Part shown: positions 1 through 9,518 of the stretch, one piece after another
Position numbering within the stretch: position 1 is the first letter of the stretch
Layout: each line of letters opens with the position of its first letter
Origin: Stutzerimonas stutzeri
GTDB lineage: Bacteria > Pseudomonadota > Gammaproteobacteria > Pseudomonadales > Pseudomonadaceae
NCBI RefSeq assembly: GCF_019090095.1
Contig: NZ_JAGQFP010000002.1
Coordinates: 1,364,001-1,428,000, forward strand
DNA: 64,000 nucleotides
Direction: 5' to 3'
Program-made: the position numbers and the translations under genes
The notes under the pieces: model-generated
Database searches by the model: none
What the model was told of the DNA's origin: nothing
The model's input: the letters and a program-made list of their open reading frames with translations, nothing else

Positions 1-1
1 T

Positions 2-235
2 CCCGGCATCGTCAATACTTTTATCGCCCTGTTCAAGGACACCAGCCTGGTGATCATCATCGGCTTGTTCGACTTCCTCAACAGCATCAAACGGGCGACA
101 TCGGACCCAGCCTGGCTGGGAATGTCCACTGAGGGTTATGTATTCGCAGCGCTGGTCTACTGGATCTTCTGCTTCGGGATGTCGCGTTACTCGATGCACC
201 TGGAACGCAAGCTCGACACCGGCCACCGGAATTAA
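2..235 (+). CDS. aapM: Polar amino-acid ABC transporter permease, C-terminal part (AapM-like)
   Basis: This is the 3' end of an inner-membrane permease whose 5' part lies before the window; the frame is open from base 2 to the TAA at 233-235. The visible 77 residues include the conserved permease loop ([15 protein letters not shown]) and a last membrane segment around [19 protein letters not shown], typical of HisM/AapM-type subunits. It would import polar amino acids together with the ATPase encoded 11 bp downstream. The AapM assignment rests on remembered similarity of the C-terminus; a related glutamate/aspartate or general amino-acid permease is possible. Confidence 0.8.
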   Translation, partial: PGIVNTFIALFKDTSLVIIIGLFDFLNSIKRATSDPAWLGMSTEGYVFAALVYWIFCFGMSRYSMHLERKLDTGHRN

Positions 236-246
236 GGACTCACATC

Positions 247-1023
247 ATGAGCGACACTTCTCTACGTTCCGATCAACCTGCGCAGGCGGACGAACCGGTC
301 ATCCAGATGCAAGGTGTGCACAAGTGGTTCGGCCAGTTCCACGTGCTCAAGGACATCAATCTCAACGTCACGCAGGGCGAGCGGATCGTGCTGTGCGGGC
401 CGTCCGGCTCGGGGAAATCCACCACCATTCGTTGCCTCAACCGTTTGGAAGAGCATCAGCAGGGGCGCATCGTCATCAATGGCGTGGAGCTGACCAACGA
501 CCTCAAGCAGATCGAGGCGATCCGCAGCGAAGTCGGCATGGTGTTCCAGCACTTCAACCTGTTTCCACACCTGACGGTGTTGCAGAACTGCACGCTGGCA
601 CCCATGTGGGTGCGCAAAATGCCACGACGCCAGGCCGAAGAAATCGCCATGCATTATCTGGAGCGGGTGCGGATTCCCGAGCAGGCCAACAAGTTTCCCG
701 GCCAGCTGTCGGGTGGCCAGCAGCAAAGGGTCGCGATTGCACGTGCGCTGTGCATGAAGCCGAAGATCATGCTGTTCGATGAACCGACGTCGGCGCTGGA
801 TCCGGAAATGGTCAAGGAGGTGCTCGACACCATGGTCGGGCTCGCTGAAAGCGGCATGACGATGCTCTGCGTGACCCATGAGATGGGCTTCGCCCGCACC
901 GTGGCCGATCGGGTCATTTTCATGGACAAGGGCGAGATCGTCGAAGAGGCCGATCCCGACACCTTCTTCACCAACCCGGTCAACGATCGGACCAAGCTGT
1001 TCCTCAGCCAGATACTGCATTAA
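247..1023 (+). CDS. aapP: Amino-acid ABC transporter ATP-binding protein (AapP/GlnQ type)
   Basis: Cytoplasmic ATPase of 258 residues that powers amino-acid uptake. All ABC motifs are present: Walker [10 protein letters not shown] at residues 51-59, the Q-loop in [12 protein letters not shown], the signature LSGGQQQR near residue 154, Walker [14 protein letters not shown] near 174, and the H-loop in CVTHEMGFA. The length fits the GlnQ/HisP family, which has about 240-260 residues. It starts 11 bp after the permease stop, so the two are co-transcribed. The last gene of an aapJQMP-type operon is the likely identity, although the substrate cannot be read from the sequence. Confidence 0.9.
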   Translation: MSDTSLRSDQPAQADEPVIQMQGVHKWFGQFHVLKDINLNVTQGERIVLCGPSGSGKSTTIRCLNRLEEHQQGRIVINGVELTNDLKQIEAIRSEVGMVFQHFNLFPHLTVLQNCTLAPMWVRKMPRRQAEEIAMHYLERVRIPEQANKFPGQLSGGQQQRVAIARALCMKPKIMLFDEPTSALDPEMVKEVLDTMVGLAESGMTMLCVTHEMGFARTVADRVIFMDKGEIVEEADPDTFFTNPVNDRTKLFLSQILH

Positions 1024-1073
1024 GTACGCAGCGGTTCACGCCGCATTCAGGACGGGCTTCGGTGCAGCGTTAG

Positions 1074-1119
1074 GGTGGCGGCAGGGCTCGATCGGCACGC
1101 CACCGGACCGCTTGCGGTC
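1074..1119. terminator. Cluster of hairpins after the ABC transporter operon
   Basis: The 247-bp gap between aapP and purL contains an inverted repeat GGTGGCG (1074-1080)/CGCCACC (1098-1104) and a tight hairpin GACCGC-TT-GCGGTC (1106-1119). Neither is followed by a T-run, so this may be a Rho-type or REP-like structure and not a classical intrinsic terminator. Confidence 0.3.
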
Positions 1120-1200
1120 TGCGGCGGGCCTTCGTGCTGTCTGCGGGCCACCGTGAGGCCGCGGGCGGATCGTCGTCCGCATCACCTGCTTGCAGCAGGC

Positions 1201-1230
1201 TTAGCCTCGACGGCCGTCATGGGCTAGAAT
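1201..1230 (+). promoter_or_regulatory. Candidate purL promoter
   Basis: A TAGAAT -10 hexamer (1225-1230) lies 18 bp after a weak -35 (TTAGCC, 1201-1206) and is followed by a G+C-rich discriminator. The TAGAATA-GCGGCC pattern is shared with the rpsP promoter. The purL start codon is 40 bp further on. Confidence 0.4.
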
Positions 1231-1270
1231 ACGCGGCCCGACTGCTCCCCTCCCCGAGGCTGTTCCGACG

Positions 1271-4200
1271 ATGTTGATCCTGCGCGGCGCTCCCGCTCTT
1301 TCCGCCTTCCGTCACGGCAAGCTCCTGGCACAACTGACCGCGAAGGTCCCCGCCGTGAGCGGGTTGTATGCCGAGTTTGCTCATTTCGCTGAAGTATCCG
1401 GCACGCTTGGCGCGGACGAGGAGCGCGTGCTCTCCCGGCTGCTGAAATATGGGCCGAGCGTACCGGTGCAGGAGCCTGCCGGCCGGCTGTTTCTCGTAAT
1501 CCCTCGTTTCGGCACCATTTCTCCCTGGTCGAGCAAGGCCAGCGACATTGCCCGCAACTGTGGTCTCGACAAGATTCAGCGTCTGGAACGCGGCATCGCC
1601 TATTACGTGGCTGGAGAGCTGTCCGATGACGAGGTCGGGCAGATCGCTGCGGCGCTGCACGACCGCATGACCCAGCTGGTGCTCGAGCGCTTCGAAGAGG
1701 CTGAGAACCTGTTCAGCCACGCCCAGCCCAAGCCCCTGACGGCGGTTGATGTCCTCGGTGGCGGTCGCGCGGCGCTGGAGCGGGCCAACGTGGAATTGGG
1801 TCTGGCGCTGGCCGAAGATGAAATCGACTATCTGGTGACCAGCTTCACCGATTTAGGGCGCAACCCTCACGACATCGAACTGATGATGTTCGCCCAGGCC
1901 AACTCCGAGCACTGCCGCCACAAGATCTTCAACGCCAGCTGGGACATCGACGGCGAGAGCCAGGACAAGTCCCTGTTCGGCATGATCAAGAACACCTATC
2001 AGTTGCACGGCGAAGGCGTGCTGTCCGCCTACAAGGACAACGCTGCGGTGATCGTCGGCAACGTGGCCGGCCGTTTTTATCCGAATCCGGATACCGGTGA
2101 GTACGCGGCCAACCGCGAGCCGGTGCACATCCTGATGAAGGTGGAGACCCACAACCATCCGACTGCAATCGCGCCGTTCCCAGGCGCCGCCACCGGTTCG
2201 GGCGGTGAGATTCGCGACGAGGGCGCCACCGGCCGTGGCGCCAAGCCCAAGGCCGGCCTGACCGGCTTCACCGTGTCGAACCTGAACATCCCCGGTTTCG
2301 AACAGCCCTGGGAAGTGCCCTACGGCAAGCCCGAGCGCATCGTCACGCCGTTGGACATCATGATCGAAGGCCCGCTGGGTGGCGCGGCGTTCAACAACGA
2401 GTTCGGTCGGCCTGCGCTGAGCGGTTACTTCCGCACCTTCGAACAAGTGATCGACACCCCGCATGGCGAAGAGGTGCGCGGCTACCACAAGCCGATCATG
2501 CTCGCCGGCGGGATGGGTAACATTCGCGAGGACCACGTCCAGAAGGGCGATATTTCGGTCGGCGGCAAGCTGATCGTGTTGGGCGGCCCGGCCATGCTGA
2601 TCGGCCTGGGCGGTGGTGCGGCGTCCTCGATGGCCACCGGCAGCAGCTCGGCGGACCTGGATTTCGCTTCGGTACAGCGCGACAACCCGGAAATGGAGCG
2701 TCGCTGTCAGGAGGTCATCGACCGCTGCTGGCAGCTGGGCGACAAGAATCCGATCAAGTTCATTCACGACGTCGGTGCGGGCGGCCTGTCCAATGCCTTC
2801 CCCGAGCTGGTCAACGACGGCGGCCGCGGTGGGCGTTTCGAGCTGCGCAACGTACCTAACGACGAGCCGGGCATGGCGCCGCTGGAAATCTGGTGCAACG
2901 AGTCCCAGGAGCGCTATGTCCTGTCGGTCGATGCGGCTGATCTCGAGCGTTTCGAGGCGATCTGCCGGCGCGAGCGTTGCCCCTTCGCGGTCGTCGGCGA
3001 AGCGACGGCCGAACCGCAACTGACCGTCGCCGACAGTCATTTCGGCAACAACCCGGTCGACATGCCGCTCAATGTGCTGCTGGGCAAGGCGCCACGTATG
3101 CACCGCAGCGCCGTACGCGAGGCCGAGCTAGGCGACGATTTCGCCGCCGAGCAGGTCGATCTGACCGAAGCGATCGATCGTGTCCTGCATCACCCGGCGG
3201 TGGCCAGCAAGAGCTTCCTGATCACCATCGGCGATCGCAGCATCACCGGCATGGTGGCGCGCGATCAGATGGTCGGCCCCTGGCAGGTGCCGGTGGCTGA
3301 CTGTGCGGTGACCGCCACCAGCTATGACGTCTATACCGGCGAAGCCATGGCCATGGGCGAGCGTACCCCGCTGGCGCTGCTCGACGCGCCCGCGTCGGGG
3401 CGTATGGCGATTGGCGAAACGCTGACCAACCTGGCCGCCGCTCGCATCGACAAAATTTCCGATATCAAGCTTTCCGCCAACTGGATGGCCGCTGCAGGTC
3501 ACCCGGGCGAGGACGCGCGGTTGTACGACACAGTCAAAGCGGTCGGCATGGAGTTGTGTCCGGAGCTGGGCATCACCATTCCGGTGGGCAAGGACTCGAT
3601 GTCCATGAAGACGCGTTGGAACGATGAGGGCGCGGAGAAGAGCGTGACGTCGCCGCTGTCGCTGATCGTGTCCGGCTTTGCTCCGGTCGTCGATATCCGC
3701 CAGACGCTGACGCCGCAACTGCGGTTGGATAAAGGCGAAACCGACCTGGTGCTGATCGACCTCGGCCGCGGGCAGAACCGCATGGGCGCCTCGATCCTGG
3801 CCCAGGTCTATGGCCAGATGGCACGTCAGGCGCCGGATGTCGATGACGCCGAGGACCTGCAAGCGTTCTTCGCCGTGGTCCAGGGGCTGAATGCCGATGG
3901 CCTGCTCTTGGCCTACCACGATCGTTCCGACGGCGGCTTGCTGACGACAGCGCTGGAGATGGCCTTCGCCGGTCACTGCGGTCTCAATCTCAACCTCGAT
4001 GGGCTCGTGGAGAGCGCGGCGCAGATTCCTGCGGCGCTGTTCAACGAGGAGCTGGGTGCGCTGATTCAGGTTCGCCAGGGTGATACCGAAGTGGTGCTGG
4101 CCCAATTTAGCGCTGCGGGGCTCGCCGACTGCGTGTCGGTCATCGGCCAGCCGGTCAACAACGGCCACGTGGCCATCCGGTTCCAGGGCGCGGATGTGTT

Positions 4201-5167
4201 TGCAGGCGATCGCCGTCTGCTGCAACGGCAGTGGGCGGAGACCAGCTACCGAATCCAGCGCCTGCGCGACAATGCCGACTGCGCCGACCAGGAGTTCGAC
4301 GCGCTGCTCGAGGAAGACAATCCGGGGCTGAGCGTCACGCTGGGCTTCGACGTCAACGAGGATATCGCTGCGCCCTACATCAAACGTGGGGTCCGCCCGG
4401 AAGTGGCGATCCTGCGCGAGCAGGGCGTCAATGGTCAGACCGAGATGGCCGCTGCGTTCGACCGTGCCGGCTTCGCGGCGGTCGATGTTCACATGAGCGA
4501 TATCCTGTCCGGGCGCATCAGCCTCGAGCGCTTCAAAGGGCTGGTGGCCTGCGGCGGCTTCTCCTACGGCGACGTGCTGGGCGCCGGTGAAGGCTGGGCC
4601 AAGTCGATCCTGTTCAACGGCCGCGCCCGTGAGGACTTCGGTGCCTTCTTCGAGCGCAAGGACAGCTTCGCCCTGGGCGTGTGCAACGGTTGCCAGATGC
4701 TCTCCAACCTGCACGAGCTGGTGCCGGGTAGCGAGTCTTGGCCACATTTCGTTCGTAACCGTTCCGAGCAGTTCGAGGCGCGGGTGGCGATGGTGCAAAT
4801 CCAGGATTCGCCCTCGATCTTCCTGCAGGGCATGGCCGGCTCGCGCCTGCCAATTGCCATTGCGCATGGCGAAGGTCACGCCGAATTCGAGAGCGAAGAA
4901 GCGCTACTCGAGGCTGACTTGTCCGGCACGGTCGCGCTGCGTTACATCGATAACCATGGCAAGGTCACCGAGCGTTATCCGGCCAACCCGGGCGGCTCGC
5001 CGCGAGGCATCACCGGGCTGACTACCCGTGACGGCCGCGTGACCATTATGATGCCGCACCCTGAGCGTGTGTTCCGCGCCGTGACCAACTCCTGGCGTCC
5101 GGACGATTGGCAGGAAGACGGCGGCTGGATGCGCATGTTCCGCAACGCGCGGGTTTGGGTGGACTGA
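1271..5167 (+). CDS. purL: Phosphoribosylformylglycinamidine synthase
   Basis: Large single-chain FGAM synthase of 1298 residues. It converts FGAR, glutamine and ATP to FGAM in the fourth step of purine synthesis. The N-terminal linker region is followed by two PurM-like ATP-binding halves ([23 protein letters not shown] near residue 290) and a C-terminal class I glutamine amidotransferase with catalytic Cys1138 in GVCNGCQM. Length and domain order match the proteobacterial long-form PurL. A strong terminator follows, so it is a single-gene unit. In P. aeruginosa, as I recall, a lytic transglycosylase (mltF) lies divergent to purL; here the upstream neighbour is an amino-acid transporter. Confidence 0.98.
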   Translation: MLILRGAPALSAFRHGKLLAQLTAKVPAVSGLYAEFAHFAEVSGTLGADEERVLSRLLKYGPSVPVQEPAGRLFLVIPRFGTISPWSSKASDIARNCGLDKIQRLERGIAYYVAGELSDDEVGQIAAALHDRMTQLVLERFEEAENLFSHAQPKPLTAVDVLGGGRAALERANVELGLALAEDEIDYLVTSFTDLGRNPHDIELMMFAQANSEHCRHKIFNASWDIDGESQDKSLFGMIKNTYQLHGEGVLSAYKDNAAVIVGNVAGRFYPNPDTGEYAANREPVHILMKVETHNHPTAIAPFPGAATGSGGEIRDEGATGRGAKPKAGLTGFTVSNLNIPGFEQPWEVPYGKPERIVTPLDIMIEGPLGGAAFNNEFGRPALSGYFRTFEQVIDTPHGEEVRGYHKPIMLAGGMGNIREDHVQKGDISVGGKLIVLGGPAMLIGLGGGAASSMATGSSSADLDFASVQRDNPEMERRCQEVIDRCWQLGDKNPIKFIHDVGAGGLSNAFPELVNDGGRGGRFELRNVPNDEPGMAPLEIWCNESQERYVLSVDAADLERFEAICRRERCPFAVVGEATAEPQLTVADSHFGNNPVDMPLNVLLGKAPRMHRSAVREAELGDDFAAEQVDLTEAIDRVLHHPAVASKSFLITIGDRSITGMVARDQMVGPWQVPVADCAVTATSYDVYTGEAMAMGERTPLALLDAPASGRMAIGETLTNLAAARIDKISDIKLSANWMAAAGHPGEDARLYDTVKAVGMELCPELGITIPVGKDSMSMKTRWNDEGAEKSVTSPLSLIVSGFAPVVDIRQTLTPQLRLDKGETDLVLIDLGRGQNRMGASILAQVYGQMARQAPDVDDAEDLQAFFAVVQGLNADGLLLAYHDRSDGGLLTTALEMAFAGHCGLNLNLDGLVESAAQIPAALFNEELGALIQVRQGDTEVVLAQFSAAGLADCVSVIGQPVNNGHVAIRFQGADVFAGDRRLLQRQWAETSYRIQRLRDNADCADQEFDALLEEDNPGLSVTLGFDVNEDIAAPYIKRGVRPEVAILREQGVNGQTEMAAAFDRAGFAAVDVHMSDILSGRISLERFKGLVACGGFSYGDVLGAGEGWAKSILFNGRAREDFGAFFERKDSFALGVCNGCQMLSNLHELVPGSESWPHFVRNRSEQFEARVAMVQIQDSPSIFLQGMAGSRLPIAIAHGEGHAEFESEEALLEADLSGTVALRYIDNHGKVTERYPANPGGSPRGITGLTTRDGRVTIMMPHPERVFRAVTNSWRPDDWQEDGGWMRMFRNARVWVD

Positions 5168-5184
5168 GGTCAGCGCAGCGGAAG

Positions 5185-5217
5185 AGCCCGGAGGTGAATA
5201 GCGCTCCGGGCTTTTTT
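5185..5217 (+). terminator. Intrinsic terminator of purL
   Basis: Perfect 9-bp stem AGCCCGGAG (5185-5193)/CTCCGGGCT (5204-5212) followed by a run of six T, starting 17 bp after the purL stop. Confidence 0.9.
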
Positions 5218-5364
5218 GTAACCGTGATCTGGTCGACCGCTGCGGATGAACCTAGCGCCGGTGCCGGCGTCTGATAGAGGCGCTCGGCTTTGCCGGCCGG
5301 GTTCGGCGAGGCGAGCGCTTCGACGGAGAAGCGCTCCGCCGAGTGTTCTTGTGCGGAGAGGTTG

Positions 5365-5682
5365 ATGTACAAGCTTTGTTTCTACGTCCCGGATACTCAT
5401 CTGGACGCCGTCAAACAGGCGGTTTTCGCGGCCGGAGCCGGGCGCATCGGCGCCTACGACAGTTGCTGCTGGCAGGTGCTCGGCCACGGACAGTATCGAC
5501 CGCTCGAAGGCAGCAAGCCGTTTCTCGGTCAGCTGGGGCAGGTGCACTCGGTCTCTGAGTGGAAGGTCGAGCTCGTGGTGGCTGACGAGCTGATCCATGA
5601 CAGCGTCAAGGCACTCAAGCGTGCCCATCCGTACGAGACGCCCGCATTCGAGGTATGGCGGCTATCGGATCTGCAGTTCTGA
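5365..5682 (+). CDS. NIF3-family-related small protein (YqfO/CutA-like fold)
   Basis: Small protein of 105 residues starting MYKLCFYVPDTHLDAVKQAVF and containing GAGRIGAYDSCCWQ and HPYETPAFEVW. These motifs belong to the PII/CutA-like insert domain of NIF3-type proteins, here as a stand-alone protein. The ATG at 5365 is preceded by GGAGAGG at 5355-5361, which supports it over the longer upstream open frame. The biochemical role is unknown; the HPYETP motif suggests metal binding or oligomerisation in NIF3 relatives. It is monocistronic, sitting between two terminators. Confidence 0.85.
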   Translation: MYKLCFYVPDTHLDAVKQAVFAAGAGRIGAYDSCCWQVLGHGQYRPLEGSKPFLGQLGQVHSVSEWKVELVVADELIHDSVKALKRAHPYETPAFEVWRLSDLQF

Positions 5683-5697
5683 CAGGATGCAGCAATG

Positions 5698-5733
5698 AAA
5701 AGCCCGAGTCGCCACAGGCGGCCCGGGCTTTTT
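5698..5733. terminator. Bidirectional terminator between the NIF3-like gene and ohr
   Basis: A hairpin with AAAAGCCCG on the left and CGGGCTTTTT on the right, plus inner CGCC/GGCG pairing around ACAG, lies between two convergent genes. A-run and T-run flank the stem, so it can serve both strands. Confidence 0.85.
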
Positions 5734-5754
5734 CATGTGGGGTTTTCGGGCTGA

Positions 5755-6183
5755 TCAGACGCTGACGTTCAGGCGCACGTCGATGTTTCCGCGCGTGGCG
5801 TTGGAGTAGGGGCAGACCTGGTGCGCAGCCTCGGCCAGTTGCTCCGCAGCCGCCTGATCCAGGCCCGGCAGGTTGATGTTCAGTTGCACCTCGAGGCCGA
5901 ACCCGCCGGGAATCTGGCCGATCCCGACCTGGCCGGTGATCGAGGTGTCGGCGGGAAGCGGCTGCTTCTGTTGACCCGCGACGAACTTGAGCGCACCGAT
6001 GAAGCAGGCGGAGTAGCCCGCAGCGAAGAGTTGCTCGGGGTTGGTGCCTTCACCGCCTTGGCCGCCCAGCTCACGCGGGGTGGACAGCTTCACGTCGAGC
6101 ATTCCGTCCGGGGTTACGGCACGCCCGTCACGGCCTCCAGTGGCTGTGGCGGTAGCGGTGTAGAGAGCCTTGATGGTCTGCAT
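5755..6183 (-). CDS. ohr: Organic hydroperoxide resistance protein
   Basis: Thiol-dependent peroxidase of the Ohr/OsmC family, 142 residues, which reduces organic and fatty-acid hydroperoxides in the cytoplasm. The two catalytic cysteines are at the canonical positions Cys60 (YSACFIG) and Cys124 (QVCPYS), and the NPEQLFAAGY motif precedes Cys60. It is transcribed away from its regulator ohrR in tandem, with a 116-bp gap that carries a promoter and a dyad operator candidate. The subtype is Ohr and not OsmC, judged by the motif context and pairing with ohrR. Confidence 0.95.
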   Translation of the reverse strand: MQTIKALYTATATATGGRDGRAVTPDGMLDVKLSTPRELGGQGGEGTNPEQLFAAGYSACFIGALKFVAGQQKQPLPADTSITGQVGIGQIPGGFGLEVQLNINLPGLDQAAAEQLAEAAHQVCPYSNATRGNIDVRLNVSV

Positions 6184-6214
6184 GGCGGTTTCCTCTCATT
6201 GGGTGGATGACAAT

Positions 6215-6253
6215 AAGTTATCGCGCATATATTTAGTGCGCAAGATAATTATC
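6215..6253 (-). promoter_or_regulatory. ohr promoter with candidate OhrR operator
   Basis: On the minus strand TTGCGC (6238-6243) and TAACTT (6215-6220) are separated by 17 bp, consistent with a sigma-70 promoter. The spacer holds an imperfect dyad, GCGCA-N9-TGCGC (6223-6241), and a perfect palindrome GATAATTATC (6244-6253) lies just upstream. A repressor bound to the dyad would cover the promoter. Assignment to OhrR is inferred from position. Confidence 0.55.
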
Positions 6254-6299
6254 GAGCGCTACGTGGACCACTCCGGTTGGGGCGCGTGCCTGGATGTGC

Positions 6300-6749
6300 T
6301 CAGCTGCGTTGTAATAACGCTTCGCGAAGGGACGCGAGCTGGTCGCGCAGTGCCAACAGGGCTTCAGGCGATTGCCCGGTGCACTCGAGCATGCAGGCGG
6401 GGAAGTCGCGGGCACGGTCTTTCAGGGCACGCCCTGCGACCGTGAGATGGAGTTCGACCACGCGCTCGTCATCGCGCCTGCGGATGCGACTGAGCAAGCC
6501 TTCGGCTTCCAGGCGCTTGAGCAGGGGTGTCAGCGAGCCGGGGTCGGTCAACAGGCGGGTGCTGATCTCACTCACCGTCAGTCCGTCACGCTCCCATAGT
6601 ACGAGCATCGCCAGGTATTGCGGGTACGTCAGACCGATGCTCTTGAGCAAGGGCTTGTAAGCCTTGGTCATCTGCAGGGAGGCGGAATAAAGGGCGAAGC
6701 ACAGCTGATTATCCAGCTGGAGCTGCTCGTCAGAATCTGTCGTCGTCAT
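6300..6749 (-). CDS. ohrR: MarR-family organic peroxide sensor
   Basis: Dimeric winged-helix repressor of 149 residues. The peroxide-sensing cysteine is Cys17 in [12 protein letters not shown], the family's signature position. The winged helix includes [29 protein letters not shown], and the following [14 protein letters not shown] segment is the wing. Oxidation of Cys17 releases DNA in the family and induces ohr. It lies directly upstream of ohr on the same strand. No second conserved cysteine equivalent to the Xanthomonas-type resolving residue is obvious except one near the C-terminus (MLECTG). Confidence 0.93.
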   Translation of the reverse strand: MTTTDSDEQLQLDNQLCFALYSASLQMTKAYKPLLKSIGLTYPQYLAMLVLWERDGLTVSEISTRLLTDPGSLTPLLKRLEAEGLLSRIRRRDDERVVELHLTVAGRALKDRARDFPACMLECTGQSPEALLALRDQLASLREALLQRS

Positions 6750-6823
6750 GGGCGGCCGAATGGCGAGGGAGTGGTTTCACGTTAACGCGCTGCCTCGCCT
6801 GCTGCCAAGCTCGGAACGCTGGA

Positions 6824-7324
6824 TCAGGGGCGAATTTCGATCAGGGTACCGTTCTTGACCAGGTTCCAGATTTCGCGCATGTCATCGTTCTTCAGGGCGA
6901 TACAGCCCTCGGTCCAGTCGAGGGTGTGGAAGAACCACTCGGGGTACTCTTCATCGACCGGCGTGCCGTGCAGCATGATCATGCTGCCTGGGCGCGCGCC
7001 TTCGCGGCGGGCTCGCTCCAAGTCCTTGGCGTTCGGATAGGAGATGTGCATCGCCAGGTTGTATTTATCGGAGGTTTTGCGCCAGTCGATCCAGTAGAAC
7101 CCCTCTGGCGTGCGCTTATCGCCCTCGCGCTCCTTGGGGCCAGGCTGCTTGCCCAGCGAGATGCGATAGCTCTTCATGACGACGCCACGGCTGATGAGGT
7201 GGAGCTGGCGTTCGGACTTGACCACCAGCACCTTGTCGATGAACGAGTCATCAAGCATGGGCGCGGCGGTAGCATGGGAAAGGGTGGCAAAGGTGAAACA
7301 ACAGATCGCTAACAGCCAGCGCAT
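6824..7324 (-). CDS. Periplasmic L,D-transpeptidase (YkuD family)
   Basis: 166-residue exported protein with a signal peptide (MRWLLAICCFTFATLSHATA) and a YkuD catalytic domain. The catalytic motif is HGTP around residue 118, followed by DWTEGCIALKNDDM with nucleophile Cys141. Family members cross-link peptidoglycan through L,D bonds or attach proteins to it. It is a short single-domain form without LysM or a peptidoglycan-binding repeat. It lies 28 bp after the NUDIX gene on the same strand, so the two may be transcribed together. The exact cross-linking role cannot be told. Confidence 0.88.
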   Translation of the reverse strand: MRWLLAICCFTFATLSHATAAPMLDDSFIDKVLVVKSERQLHLISRGVVMKSYRISLGKQPGPKEREGDKRTPEGFYWIDWRKTSDKYNLAMHISYPNAKDLERARREGARPGSMIMLHGTPVDEEYPEWFFHTLDWTEGCIALKNDDMREIWNLVKNGTLIEIRP

Positions 7325-7352
7325 GGAGAGCTTTTCCTGAATCCTTACGGCA

Positions 7353-7907
7353 TCAGACCTGTCTGCCCGCCACCCGCATTGCTTCGATGGCTTCGTTGCG
7401 CACCGGGAAGGTCTGCTGCACCCGGTCGGCGAAAAAGTATTCTAGGGTACGGCCCACGGTGGGAAAAGCCAGCTCTGACCAAGGGATCTCGGCCTGTCGG
7501 AAAAGCCTGACCTCAAGGCTTTCCTCGCCGGCGCAGAAACCGTCATCGACCAGTTCGGCGCGGAAGAACATGTACACCTGGTTGATGTGCGGCAAGTCGA
7601 ATAGGGTGTAGAGCTGCAGGTCCGTGACTCGGGCACAGGCCTCCTCCAGCGTCTCTCTTTCGGCCGCCTGCTGAACCGTTTCGCCGTTCTCCATGAAGCC
7701 GGCTGGCAGGGTCCAGTAGCCGCGACGTGGTTCGATGGCTCGGCGACAGAGCAGTACATGGTCGTTCCAGACGGGTAGGCAGCCGGCCACGATGCGTGGG
7801 TTCTGGTAGTGCACCATGTCGCAGGCGGTGCAGACGAAGCGGTTGCGGTTGTCACCCTCCGGCACCCGCTCAATGATCGAGCCGCCACACTGGCTGCAGT
7901 ATTTCAT
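7353..7907 (-). CDS. Zinc-ribbon NUDIX hydrolase
   Basis: 184-residue NUDIX hydrolase with an N-terminal zinc ribbon (MKYCSQCGG, then FVCTACDMVHYQNP). The NUDIX box is GFMENGETVQQAAERETLEEACA, near residues 69-91 from this start, with all acidic metal ligands; its last Gly is Ala. Family members hydrolyse nucleotide diphosphate derivatives such as NADH or ADP-ribose. The ATG at 7907 was chosen because AGGAAG lies just upstream of it; the upstream ATG at 7925 would place that ribosome site inside the gene. The substrate is not deducible. Confidence 0.85.
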   Translation of the reverse strand: MKYCSQCGGSIIERVPEGDNRNRFVCTACDMVHYQNPRIVAGCLPVWNDHVLLCRRAIEPRRGYWTLPAGFMENGETVQQAAERETLEEACARVTDLQLYTLFDLPHINQVYMFFRAELVDDGFCAGEESLEVRLFRQAEIPWSELAFPTVGRTLEYFFADRVQQTFPVRNEAIEAMRVAGRQV

Positions 7908-8128
7908 CGTGCTTCCTTCGGTCAATGGATGATGCCGGTCATCACCGTGAAATCGCCGGGTCGTCTGCTGGTCAACGCCAGTTTGCCGCGAAAAGCGGGG
8001 CAGCGACAGTTGCTACATCGATTTGTAGCATTCCGGCTGTCCTAACGGCGCCGGTTTTGGTTTCGTCTGTCTTGGGCGCCTGGGGGATTCATGCCATGAT
8101 GCCCGACAAAGGTTGAACGAGATGCTTC

Positions 8129-8743
8129 ATGCTGGACAAGATTCTCCAACGGGTGCGTGACTACTCCCCGCATCTCCTGGAGCCGGAAGGCCGGATGCCG
8201 GAAGCGGCGGTGTTGATGCCGATCACGCGCAGTGAGTCGCCTGAGCTGGTGCTGACCCTTCGCGCCAGTGGCTTGTCCACCCACGGCGGCGAGGTGGCGT
8301 TTCCCGGCGGTCGGCGCGACCCCGAAGATCGCGACCTGATTCATACAGCCCTGCGCGAGGCCGAGGAAGAGGTCGGCCTGATGCCGGCCTTGGTCGAAGT
8401 TGTCGGTCCGCTAAGCAGCCTGGTTTCGCTGCACGGAATCCATGTCACGCCTTATGTCGGGATCGTGCCGGACTACGTCGAGTATCGAGCCAATGATGCC
8501 GAGATCGCTTCGGTGTTTTCCGTGCCACTGGAATTCTTTTGCCAGGATGTTCGTGAGGTCACCCACCGCATCGACTATCAGGGCGGCGCCTGGTACGTGC
8601 CGTCATACCGCTATGGCGAATACAAGATCTGGGGGTTGACGGCGATTATGATCGTCGAGCTGGTGAACCTGATCTATGACGCCGGAATCGAGATGCGCCG
8701 TCCTCCGGCTTCCTTTATCGATCTGAGCCAGAAGAGGTCATGA
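8129..8743 (+). CDS. CoA pyrophosphatase-type NUDIX hydrolase
   Basis: 204-residue NUDIX protein with the CoA-pyrophosphatase/NudL-type pattern: [26 protein letters not shown] leads into the NUDIX box ([25 protein letters not shown]). Proteins of this kind cleave CoA or oxidised CoA to 3',5'-ADP and 4'-phosphopantetheine. It overlaps the next gene by 4 bases (ATGA), so they are translationally coupled. It is divergent from the zinc-ribbon NUDIX gene with a 221-bp intergenic region. Confidence 0.87.
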   Translation: MLDKILQRVRDYSPHLLEPEGRMPEAAVLMPITRSESPELVLTLRASGLSTHGGEVAFPGGRRDPEDRDLIHTALREAEEEVGLMPALVEVVGPLSSLVSLHGIHVTPYVGIVPDYVEYRANDAEIASVFSVPLEFFCQDVREVTHRIDYQGGAWYVPSYRYGEYKIWGLTAIMIVELVNLIYDAGIEMRRPPASFIDLSQKRS

Positions 8744-9270
8744 CCGTGAAATATCGCCTGGGCGATGCCCGTGTTGAATGCCACCCGCAGAGCTGGGTGG
8801 CGCCGAATGCCACGCTGGTCGGCAAGATCCGCCTGGAGGCCGGGGCCAGTGTCTGGTTCGGTGCGGTGTTGCGTGGCGACAACGAACTGATCCATATCGG
8901 CGAGAACAGCAACGTGCAGGATGGCACTGTCATGCACACCGACATGGGGCATCCGCTGACGCTGGGTACCGGTGTGACGGTTGGCCACAATGCGATGCTG
9001 CACGGGTGCGTGGTTGGCGACTACAGCCTGGTCGGGATCAACGCGGTGATACTCAATGGGGCGAAGGTCGGCAAGCATTGCATCATCGGCGCCAACACCC
9101 TGATTGCCGAAGGCAAGGAGATCCCGGATGGCTCGCTGGTTGTGGGCTCGCCCGGCAAGGTCGTCCGTGAGCTGACCGAGCAGCAGAAAAAGATGCTCGA
9201 GGCCAGCGCCGCTCATTATGTGCACAACGCCCAGCGTTACGCGCGTGACCTGGTGGAGCAGGAAGATTGA
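8740..9270 (+). CDS. Gamma-carbonic-anhydrase-like left-handed beta-helix protein
   Basis: 176-residue hexapeptide-repeat protein of the YrdA/PaaY/gamma-carbonic-anhydrase family. The beta-helix repeats run from about residue 20 to 150. Zinc-ligand-type histidines are visible in MHTDMGHPL and [14 protein letters not shown], preceded by [19 protein letters not shown]. The C-terminal helix ([17 protein letters not shown]) is typical. Enzymatic activity in this family varies, so carbonic anhydrase activity is not certain. It is coupled to the NUDIX gene upstream and overlaps the next small gene. Confidence 0.9.
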   Translation: MTVKYRLGDARVECHPQSWVAPNATLVGKIRLEAGASVWFGAVLRGDNELIHIGENSNVQDGTVMHTDMGHPLTLGTGVTVGHNAMLHGCVVGDYSLVGINAVILNGAKVGKHCIIGANTLIAEGKEIPDGSLVVGSPGKVVRELTEQQKKMLEASAAHYVHNAQRYARDLVEQED

Positions 9271-9458
9271 GCCACGACGACAAACCGGTCGCCTCGCCTT
9301 GCGTCAGTATCTGCGCCTTGGATGAAGACAGCCACTGTACGGGCTGCCAGCGCAGCGTCGACGAGATTCGTCGTTGGAGTCGCATGGACAACCTGGAGCG
9401 GCGTCAGGTGCTCCTGCGTTGTCAGGAGCGGGCTCGCGTGAGCGGGCTGCTCTTTTAA
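9267..9458 (+). CDS. DUF1289 small cysteine-rich protein
   Basis: 63-residue protein with the DUF1289 pattern [28 protein letters not shown], whose four cysteines suggest metal or Fe-S binding. The start is a TTG at 9267-9269 that overlaps the stop of the preceding gene (TTGA), and GGAGCAGGAAG lies just upstream. No other start gives the conserved N-terminus. The function is unknown; family members often sit next to the gamma-carbonic-anhydrase-like gene, as I recall. Confidence 0.85.
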   Translation: MSHDDKPVASPCVSICALDEDSHCTGCQRSVDEIRRWSRMDNLERRQVLLRCQERARVSGLLF

Positions 9459-9518
9459 GGCCGATGCGCAAGGCGTTGGCAAGGGAATTTCTTAACTGTC
9501 TGCATTGCGAGGAATGAC

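Noticed and set aside
3128..4879. Open frame of 583 codons antisense to purL
   Set aside because: It is a shadow of the third-position G/C bias of purL, with no ribosome site and no recognisable protein motifs; purL is certain.
6244..6253. Fur box in the ohr promoter
   Set aside because: GATAATTATC is only a single short palindrome and lacks the three hexamer repeats of a Fur site; an OhrR-linked site is more likely.
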